DNA of 5,450 nt, from the NCBI GenBank assembly GCA_004551865.1, contig SFPR01000083.1:1-5450 (forward strand), in the 5' to 3' direction. A model generated the notes under the pieces. The model searched no databases, was not told the origin of the DNA, and was given only the letters and a program-made list of their open reading frames with translations. The DNA is from Bacteroidales bacterium. GTDB taxonomy: Bacteria; Bacteroidota; Bacteroidia; Bacteroidales; P3. This document shows positions 1 to 5,450 of this stretch, in pieces. A program made the position numbers and the translations under genes. Positions within the stretch are counted from its first letter, which is position 1. Every line of letters begins with the position of its first letter.

Positions 1-2
1 AT

Positions 3-1568
3 GCACGAGAATTGGCAAAATACCTGAAAGATTTGGACAATTCAGGAAACAAAGCACACAAATACAATCCCTGTTCGTTCGATGCCTTTGCCCTCGAAAG
101 CTCCTCGGAAGTCAAGAAGATTGTTTATCTTTTGCGATATATATATGACCAAAAAGACACAATATCTCGCTATTGGTTGGAACACTTTGCCAAGATTGAC
201 AACATAGACTGCCTGAAAGACTACAACAAAAGCTCCATTTCGCTTATCGACCTCGTTCTTTGTCTTATCAAAGACTTCAATATAGATGCACAAGATACCT
301 TTGTAATGGCATTTTGCGACAAGTTGATGACCTATTGCAGCCAACAAAGTAACGACCTCAGGCTCTTTCTCGACTATTGGAAAGCTACAATGAGCCAAGA
401 AAGCGTTACCGTTCAAAAAGACAAGAATACACTCGAAATACAAACCATACACAAGGCAAAAGGATTGGAATATAAGGTTGTGATTATTCCGTATTGTCAT
501 TGGGATATGACGAGTAACAAACATAAGTTTTGGATTGAGAATTTGGACGAGCAGTCGAAAGTAAAGATATTTGAGACTAAGGTCAAAAGTTTAAGGCAGA
601 TGTCAGACGGATATGTCGAATTGGCAGACCAAGAGGAGTACATGGAAAGAGTAGATAACATCAATTTGCTCTACGTTGCCTTTACTCGTGCAAAGAATGC
701 CTTGAGCATAATAGCAAAACTGCCACCTCAGACAGATTTCAGAAGAGGTGATACTCCAAATCTGGTCTCTACCTTCATCTACAACTACCTTCAAGAGTGC
801 CAAGACTGCGAAAGGGTTGATGAAAGCTCCTTTAGGGGAAGGGAGAACTTCTTCTTTGGCAAAGAGATTACCAAACTGCCGAAAACTGAAAGCTCAAACA
901 AAGAAAGCCAAAGCAGCAGCGACACTCTCAATCCGTTCAATCAGAAAGCCGAAGAACTGCACACAACAGTCGCAAACCGACTTGACTTTGACAAAATAGA
1001 CTACGCACTGAGCAAGCAGGCAATTACTTACTTTGATACCATCAGACAGGAAAAAGACAATCAAGCTGCAAAGTGGGGAAGCCTTATTCACACTATTCTT
1101 TCGCACATAAAGACCCGAGCCGACATAGAACAAGCCCTCTCATATCTTCCGAAAGACAAAGCCGACATTATAAGACCCGTTGTGGAAAGTATGTTTGAAT
1201 TTGTGGCAGAGAGGCATTGGTTTGACAACACTTACAGAGTGCTGACCGAAGTCTCGATTGCCGACACTTCCTGCCAAGAACAAGAGCAGATAAAACGTCC
1301 CGACCGCATAATGATAAAAGGCAAAGAAGCCGTGGTTGTCGATTACAAGTTCGTAAAGTCTTTTGACAACATCGAAAATTACCATGAGCAACTCACGGAA
1401 TATGGACGCAGGCTTACAGAGATGGGATTTGATAATGTGAAAACATATATCTGGGCTGTAAAAACTCACTTTGAGCAGCCAAATGAAAATCAGACAGAAA
1501 TGAAAGCCCTTCTTGGAGAGATAGAACAAAGAGTTGTCGAAGTAGGACACCAAGTCAATAAAATCTAA
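3..1568 (+). CDS. addA: AddA/RecB-type helicase-nuclease, C-terminal half (5' partial)
   Basis: This is the helicase-nuclease subunit of an AddAB-type complex, which unwinds and trims double-strand DNA ends to give a 3' tail for RecA. It acts in the cytoplasm on the nucleoid. The frame is open to the left edge (Ala-Arg-Glu precede the TTG at 12), so the true start and the ATP-binding motifs I-III lie upstream. Counting from the Leu codon at 12: a UvrD-type motif V, IQTIHKAKGLEYKVVIIP, covers residues 143-160, and motif VI, LLYVAFTRAK, covers 219-228. A Ser/Glu/Lys-rich linker (about 290-312) follows. The PD-(D/E)XK nuclease then shows GSLIH (356-360), TEVSI (E413), RPDR (D431), VVVDYKF (D444, K446) and a QLTEYGR helix (460-466). 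Both the helicase and nuclease signatures look intact. The gene ends 15 bp before its partner. RecB is the alternative name, but the downstream AddB-like gene favours AddA. The family and partial status are near certain; the exact symbol is less so. Confidence 0.9.
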   Translation, partial: ARELAKYLKDLDNSGNKAHKYNPCSFDAFALESSSEVKKIVYLLRYIYDQKDTISRYWLEHFAKIDNIDCLKDYNKSSISLIDLVLCLIKDFNIDAQDTFVMAFCDKLMTYCSQQSNDLRLFLDYWKATMSQESVTVQKDKNTLEIQTIHKAKGLEYKVVIIPYCHWDMTSNKHKFWIENLDEQSKVKIFETKVKSLRQMSDGYVELADQEEYMERVDNINLLYVAFTRAKNALSIIAKLPPQTDFRRGDTPNLVSTFIYNYLQECQDCERVDESSFRGRENFFFGKEITKLPKTESSNKESQSSSDTLNPFNQKAEELHTTVANRLDFDKIDYALSKQAITYFDTIRQEKDNQAAKWGSLIHTILSHIKTRADIEQALSYLPKDKADIIRPVVESMFEFVAERHWFDNTYRVLTEVSIADTSCQEQEQIKRPDRIMIKGKEAVVVDYKFVKSFDNIENYHEQLTEYGRRLTEMGFDNVKTYIWAVKTHFEQPNENQTEMKALLGEIEQRVVEVGHQVNKI

Positions 1569-1583
1569 CGAAACACATCAGGT

Positions 1584-4217
1584 ATGAAAAACAAGAAATT
1601 CCTTGTAGCTCTTGCAGAAAATGTGAGCCAAATGCCGCAAGAGGATATTCAAAAGCTCCGATTGATATTCACCAACCGCAGGGCAATAAAATACTTTCTC
1701 AAAGAATATCGCTCAATCAAGCAGGGGGTGTATTTTTTGCCACAATGCGACACCATAAGCAACTTTGTACAACAACATTCGCAACTCAAAATTGCCGATG
1801 AACTTAGTTTGATCTATGTACTCTACAACTGCTATCAGCAAGTGTGGTACTCCCACAATCCTCTTGGCAAAGGCGAAGAAAAAGAGACCTTTGAACAATT
1901 CTACTTTTGGGGAAAGACAATTTTGTCAGACTTTGACGACATAGACAAAAACCTTGCCGATGCTTCAAAACTCTATATTACACTGAGCGAAGAAAAAGAA
2001 ATTGAAGACAAGTTTGATTTCCTCGACCAAAATCAGAAAGAAATTCTCTCGCAATACTTTGCCGACTTCAAGAAACTTTATTCCGCACAAAGCAGTCTGC
2101 AACGCAATTTCACAAAGATATGGAACTGCCTGTTTGAAGTTTATGAACTCTATCGCAAAGCTCTTGCCGAACACTCGCTTGCCTATTCGGGCATGATATA
2201 TAGGGAGTTGGTCGAGCGATTGCAGCAAGGCAGTGAGAGCTTTGGCGACGATATGTTTGCCTTTGTGGGTTTCAACGTACTCAATCAAAGCGAAAAAGCC
2301 CTCTTTACACACATCAAGAACAACAATAAGGCTCTTTTCTTTTGGGATTATGACACTTTCTACACTCAAAGCTCTTCCAATGAGGCAGGATTATTCATGA
2401 GAGAAAACATCAAGGCGTTTGCACACGATGAAACCTTCTCACAAAATGACTTTTCGGCAATAGAGAACAACGATTGCAGACTCAAAATCGTTTCTTCAAC
2501 CTATTCGACCGAACAAACGAACTACATTCGCTCTTGGATAAGCAATTTGGAAAAAGAATATGGCAAAGGTTTGCAACAGAGCGACATGGCAATCATACTG
2601 AACGACGAAAACCTCTTGCCTTTTGTACTGAAATCACTGCCGAAAACAATAAACAACTGTCAGACAAAGGTAAACATAACAATGGGTTACCCTTTCAAGT
2701 TTGGCAAACTTTACGAACAGATTGCAGACTTCCTTTCTCAAGTAGGCGAAAGCGACAAAACCATAAAGCAACAGCTCGGAGAACTCACTCAATTCCTTAT
2801 TGATACGGCACAACAGCCCGAATGTGAACCCAAAGACAAACAAGCCTGCTTTTCGAGCATCAAGACGATAGAACAATTTGAGCAGACGCTCGACTTTATT
2901 GACAGCGAACTGCCGGCAAACTTCGTTTCCAAAATCCTTTTGCGTTTGTTGAAAAAGCGAACCATGCCTTTTGAGTCCGATGCCACCGACGGAATACAGA
3001 TAATGGGCTTGTTGGAGAGTCGAAGTCTCGACTTTGAACACATACTCATGCTTTCGACCGGCAGCAGCAACCTTCCGAGAGTTTCAAACACAATTACCTT
3101 CATACCGCACAGTCTCAGAGTGTGTTTTAACCTCACAACTGACGAGAAAAAGACTGCCGTGTTTGCCTATTACTTCTATCGCCTGCTCCACCATGCCAAA
3201 ACAATAGATTATGTTTACAGCATGGTTTTGTCAAACAAAGATGCCGAAGAGATGAGCTGCTTTTTGCAACAGCTGAGGGTTGAGCTGCAAAAACCAATCA
3301 AACTTTTGAAACTTCCCCGAGGCGAAAACATCAATCGAACCACAGTTACACTTCCTACGAAAGACGAACAGACGATAGAACAGTTGCTTTCGGGCAGGCG
3401 TGAGGGCGATGAGAAATCCTCTTATTTCTCAGCCTCGCTTTTGAACAGCTATATATCCTGTCCGTTGAGCTTTTACTACGAGAGAATATTGAAACTCAAA
3501 ATATCGGAAGCTGACGAAGACTATACTTACAGAGCTTTGGGCAATCTCTTCCACCAAGCTGCACAGATATTTGAGGAAAGCAACAAATCAAAATCAATAG
3601 AAACCTGCATAGAAGAGAGTTATAACTTGCTCAAAGACGAAGAAAAGTCTATTATGGTGCAGTTTCACAAAGATATTGCAGCCTCTTTTTTGAAAGACTT
3701 GGAGATATATGACAACAAAAAGCCCGAACGTTGTTTTGTTGCAGCCGAAAGAGAAGTTGTAAAGACCATAGAGATTGACGGACAACTCTTTCGCTTTGGC
3801 GGCAAGATAGACCGCATCGACAAAGAAGGCGACAAACTCATTTTATGCGACTATAAAACAGGAGGTAGTCCCGAAAAATTGCAGGAAATAGAGAAACTAT
3901 TTGACCCAAACAACAAAAACAGAGCAAAATACCTCTTTCAAATCATGTTTTATGCGTGGCTTGAATGGGACGGAAAGCCGATAGATGTCGAGGTTATTTA
4001 CCTTCACAAACTCAAAAGCTCACATTATGAGGTCAAGAGTTATACCTACAATGCCATACTTCACGAAGAGTTTGACCGAAAGATGAGAGAGTTAATCGCT
4101 TCCATGCTTTCAACCGAGAAAACCATCTGGGAAACACTCGGGAACGATAATGTGTGCCAATATTGCAACTATAAAGACCTTTGTACCAAAGATATAGATA
4201 CGGAAAACGATGATTAA
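1584..4217 (+). CDS. addB: AddB-type PD-(D/E)XK nuclease with degenerate helicase domain
   Basis: This is the likely partner of the upstream AddA-type protein in double-strand-end resection, contributing the second nuclease; in known AddAB enzymes AddB also reads Chi. It is complete at 877 aa. The N-terminal part opens with LIFTNRRA (27-34), the strand-and-turn seen in Bacteroidota members. I see no Walker A motif, so this half is probably structural. Helicase-like traces remain: FVGFNVLNQSEKALF (227-241), VNITMGYPF (363-371) and IQIMGLLESRSLDFEHI (471-487). The C-terminal nuclease shows SASLLNSYISCP (C626), GNLFH (H657), AEREV (E722), GKIDRID (D743), LCDYKTG (D756, K758) and FQIMFYA (Q786). 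It closes with CQYCNYKDLC (C858, C861, C867). These four cysteines match the AddB/Cas4 4Fe-4S clasp. The ATG at 1584 is the first Met after the upstream stop and has no well-spaced Shine-Dalgarno sequence, as is usual in Bacteroidota. The 3' end overlaps the next gene by 8 bp. Confidence 0.88.
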   Translation: MKNKKFLVALAENVSQMPQEDIQKLRLIFTNRRAIKYFLKEYRSIKQGVYFLPQCDTISNFVQQHSQLKIADELSLIYVLYNCYQQVWYSHNPLGKGEEKETFEQFYFWGKTILSDFDDIDKNLADASKLYITLSEEKEIEDKFDFLDQNQKEILSQYFADFKKLYSAQSSLQRNFTKIWNCLFEVYELYRKALAEHSLAYSGMIYRELVERLQQGSESFGDDMFAFVGFNVLNQSEKALFTHIKNNNKALFFWDYDTFYTQSSSNEAGLFMRENIKAFAHDETFSQNDFSAIENNDCRLKIVSSTYSTEQTNYIRSWISNLEKEYGKGLQQSDMAIILNDENLLPFVLKSLPKTINNCQTKVNITMGYPFKFGKLYEQIADFLSQVGESDKTIKQQLGELTQFLIDTAQQPECEPKDKQACFSSIKTIEQFEQTLDFIDSELPANFVSKILLRLLKKRTMPFESDATDGIQIMGLLESRSLDFEHILMLSTGSSNLPRVSNTITFIPHSLRVCFNLTTDEKKTAVFAYYFYRLLHHAKTIDYVYSMVLSNKDAEEMSCFLQQLRVELQKPIKLLKLPRGENINRTTVTLPTKDEQTIEQLLSGRREGDEKSSYFSASLLNSYISCPLSFYYERILKLKISEADEDYTYRALGNLFHQAAQIFEESNKSKSIETCIEESYNLLKDEEKSIMVQFHKDIAASFLKDLEIYDNKKPERCFVAAEREVVKTIEIDGQLFRFGGKIDRIDKEGDKLILCDYKTGGSPEKLQEIEKLFDPNNKNRAKYLFQIMFYAWLEWDGKPIDVEVIYLHKLKSSHYEVKSYTYNAILHEEFDRKMRELIASMLSTEKTIWETLGNDNVCQYCNYKDLCTKDIDTENDD

Positions 4218-4293
4218 ATTTGAAGAATTTACACTTTCAAATGGTCTGAGGGTGATTGTTAATCCCGACGACAAGACCCCGCTTGTTGCCGTG

Positions 4294-4312
4294 AACTTAT
4301 TATTTGTTTGAA
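4294..4312 (+). other. Deletion junction and frame switch in the M16 gene
   Basis: The upstream frame reads AAC TTA TTA TTT GTT TGA (Asn-Leu-Leu-Phe-Val-stop). The downstream frame reads TAT TTG TTT GAA CAC (Tyr-Leu-Phe-Glu-His) from 4301. The two frames differ by +1, which fits a loss of about 50 bp given the normal distance of 17 residues between these two landmarks. The Tyr codon TAT stands where CAT or CAC (the first zinc His) is expected, so one breakpoint falls within or just before that codon. The run is T-rich, and short T-rich matches at the ends could have helped slippage, but the missing sequence is needed to show this. Confidence 0.75.
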
Positions 4313-5419
4313 CACCTGATGTTTTCGGGCAGCAAAAACTTTGAAAGTTATGACAAGGCTTCTCAAATCATGGGAGGAGAGAGCAATGCTTTCACAAACA
4401 ACGACTTTACCAACTATTATATAACCCTTGCAGCCGAATTTCTCCCCTATGCACTGCGACTTGAAGCCGACAGAATGCAGAATTTGAACATCAACCCACG
4501 AAGTTTGGAAGTGCAACGCTCGGTTGTGATTGAAGAGTTTAAGCAACGTTACATCAATCAGCCCTACGGCGACCTTTGGAAAGAGATAAGAGAGCTTGCA
4601 TACAAGGTTCACCCATATCGTTGGCAGACCATAGGTATGGATATTGTACACATAGAACAAGCAACCTTGGACCAAGTGCAATGGTTCTATGACAATTTTT
4701 ATCAACCCTCAAATGCCATACTATCACTTTCGGGCAACATAGACCCCACAAGAGCAAAAGAAATGGTGCAAGAGGCTTTTGGAGACATGGAATTGAGGAA
4801 AGTCGATTTCGCTCCTTACTCGCAAGAGCCTCTTTTGAGCGAGAACCGCACACATACAATATATAGAGACGTTCCTTCAAACCTTATCTGCATCATCTTT
4901 CCTATGGCAGAGCGTAAAGACCCCGACTACTATGTTCAGGACCTGATAAGCGATGCGCTTAGTAACGGAAAAAGCAGCAGAATGTACCAACACCTTGTGG
5001 TTGAGCAGGAATTATTTACCGAAGTCAGTGCTTTCATAAGCGGCGATGACGATGCAGGTTTGTTTATTGTCATGGGCAGATATTCCGAAGGTGTTCAGAT
5101 TGAAAAAGGAGAAGAGGCAATATGGCAGGAGTTGAATTCCTTTTGCCAAGAGCCGCTTTCGGAAACAGAACTGCAAAAGATGAAGAACAAAAACGAAGCA
5201 GCAGCCACTTTTTCTAACATGAAGATATTGGACAAGGCAATGAACCTTGCTTATTTTGCTCACCTTGACATGACAGAGCGAATAAACACCGAGCGAAACC
5301 TTTATGCGGCAATCGACGTATCGACATTGAAAACTCAGGCAGTTCAACTGTTTCAAAACAAAAAACATTGTACATTGTATTACTTGAAAAATTCAGAAAA
5401 TGGAAACAAACAAATCTAA
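4304..5419 (+). CDS. 3' open segment of the M16 peptidase (both domains, lacking the N-terminal strand)
   Basis: This is the intact reading frame downstream of the lesion, 371 codons if counted from the TTG at 4304. TTG here is an internal Leu codon of the HLFEH motif and not a credible start. Counting from it: E3 and H4 are the remaining HxxEH residues. IMGGESNAFTNNDFTNYY (22-39) is the conserved Gly-Gly/Asn-Ala-Phe region. VVIEEF (74-79) supplies the distal zinc Glu, most likely E78. HPYRWQTIG (103-111) and FYDNFYQPSNAILSLSGNI (128-146) complete the first domain. The second domain includes ISDALSNGKSSRMYQHL (215-231) with R226 and Y228, the position of the substrate-binding region in this family, then an acidic GDDDAGLF loop. 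Whether any of this is translated is doubtful: no start codon with a ribosome site is seen, though re-initiation after the TGA at 4309 is conceivable. It is listed separately because automatic annotation is likely to report this span. Confidence 0.5.
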   Translation: MFEHLMFSGSKNFESYDKASQIMGGESNAFTNNDFTNYYITLAAEFLPYALRLEADRMQNLNINPRSLEVQRSVVIEEFKQRYINQPYGDLWKEIRELAYKVHPYRWQTIGMDIVHIEQATLDQVQWFYDNFYQPSNAILSLSGNIDPTRAKEMVQEAFGDMELRKVDFAPYSQEPLLSENRTHTIYRDVPSNLICIIFPMAERKDPDYYVQDLISDALSNGKSSRMYQHLVVEQELFTEVSAFISGDDDAGLFIVMGRYSEGVQIEKGEEAIWQELNSFCQEPLSETELQKMKNKNEAAATFSNMKILDKAMNLAYFAHLDMTERINTERNLYAAIDVSTLKTQAVQLFQNKKHCTLYYLKNSENGNKQI

Positions 5420-5450
5420 GAGCTATGTGCCGATGTTGTCGGTAACCGTG
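5400..5450 (+). CDS. Start of a downstream gene, product unknown (3' partial)
   Basis: An ATG at 5400 opens a frame with no stop up to the window edge. It reads METNKSKSYVPMLSVTV, 17 residues. It overlaps the last 20 bp of the M16 gene in another frame, the same style of overlap as between addB and the M16 gene, which supports a real, translationally coupled start. Two-gene M16 pairs (a catalytic subunit followed by a partner lacking HxxEH) are common in bacteria, so a second M16 subunit is one possibility. The visible residues are too few and not distinctive enough to assign a family. Confidence 0.5.
   Translation, partial: METNKSKSYVPMLSVTV

Larger units (their letters stand above)
4210..5419 (+). 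pseudogene. M16 zinc peptidase gene, disrupted near 5' end by a frame-changing deletion
   Basis: This is an insulinase/pitrilysin-type (M16) metallopeptidase of the short two-domain bacterial kind. It would be cytoplasmic, as the N-terminus MIKFEEFTLSNGLRVIVN is the first beta-strand region and not a signal peptide. The ATG at 4210 lies inside the end of addB (ATGATTAA overlap). After 33 codons, ending VAVNLLFV, there is a TGA at 4309-4311. The rest of the protein continues in the +1 frame from about 4301, beginning Y-LFEHLMFSGS. Family members normally have about 17 residues between NLL and LFEH, ending in Gly-Phe-Ala-His. Here one nucleotide remains, so about 50 bp are missing. The first zinc His of HxxEH is lost, while the catalytic Glu, second His and distal Glu remain. 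An unbroken version would be near 419 aa, a normal length. No other stop or frameshift is present. It is either a young pseudogene or an assembly artefact. The family call is firm; the cause is unresolved. Confidence 0.85.

Noticed and set aside
42..524. Minus-strand open frames opposite addA (42-524, 603-803, 894-1133, 1140-1553)
   Set aside because: They lie wholly opposite a gene with clear helicase and nuclease motifs. Their translations are rich in Cys, Phe and Val with no recognisable domain, as expected for antisense shadows.
748..999. Plus-strand 83-codon frame inside addA
   Set aside because: It is in another frame of the linker-encoding, A-rich stretch of addA. Its Lys/Ala/Thr-rich translation comes from base composition.
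1566..1584. Promoter or terminator between addA and addB
   Set aside because: The 15-bp gap is too short for either, and no hairpin or Bacteroidota -33/-7 type signal fits in it.
1713..3785. Minus-strand and alternate-frame open frames within addB (for example 1965-2369, 2474-2803, 2634-3041, 2789-3136)
   Set aside because: All are inside the continuous 877-codon addB frame. They show no domains, and several overlap each other.
4297..4312. Programmed +1 frameshift site in the M16 gene
   Set aside because: The junction lacks about 17 residues, including a zinc ligand, so a shift would not give a working enzyme. No stimulatory element is apparent. Deletion or sequence error is simpler.
4259..5368. 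Minus-strand open frames opposite the M16 gene (4259-4705, 4554-4880, 5012-5368)
   Set aside because: The + strand carries conserved M16 motifs throughout this span, and the reverse translations show no domain. One crosses the deletion junction, but that does not make it a gene.

Overview
The window is a compact, one-directional stretch of coding DNA on the + strand. It suggests a chromosome of the Bacteroidota, probably Bacteroidales. The reasons are the AddA/AddB-type pair in the form I associate with that group, the moderately low GC content by eye, the near absence of Shine-Dalgarno sequences, and the soluble M16 peptidase with Bacteroidales-like motifs. I cannot name a genus. There are no RNA genes, mobile elements, CRISPR arrays or intergenic gaps above 15 bp.

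Layout: (1) positions 3-1568 hold the C-terminal half of an AddA/RecB-type helicase-nuclease whose start lies upstream of the window. (2) Positions 1584-4217 hold the complete AddB-type partner, with a degenerate helicase-like N-terminal part and a C-terminal PD-(D/E)XK nuclease carrying four cysteines that would bind an Fe-S cluster. Together these would form the enzyme that resects double-strand DNA ends for RecA-dependent repair. (3) Positions 4210-5419 hold an M16 (insulinase/pitrilysin-like) zinc peptidase gene that overlaps the addB stop. It is broken near its 5' end: after 33 codons it meets a stop, and the rest of the protein continues in the +1 frame. (4) From 5400 to the window edge is the start of another gene that overlaps the M16 gene by 20 bp.

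The tight spacing (15-bp gap, then 8-bp and 20-bp overlaps) suggests one transcript with translational coupling. The first two genes work as one complex. The peptidase has no evident mechanistic tie to them.

The main anomaly is the M16 lesion. Compared with the usual spacing in the family, about 50 bp appear to be missing between the first beta-strand (ending NLL) and the zinc motif. The loss takes out the segment leading into HxxEH and the first zinc-binding His. All other parts of the gene look intact, so this is either a recent deletion or a sequence or assembly error. I found no convincing undescribed system in the window.
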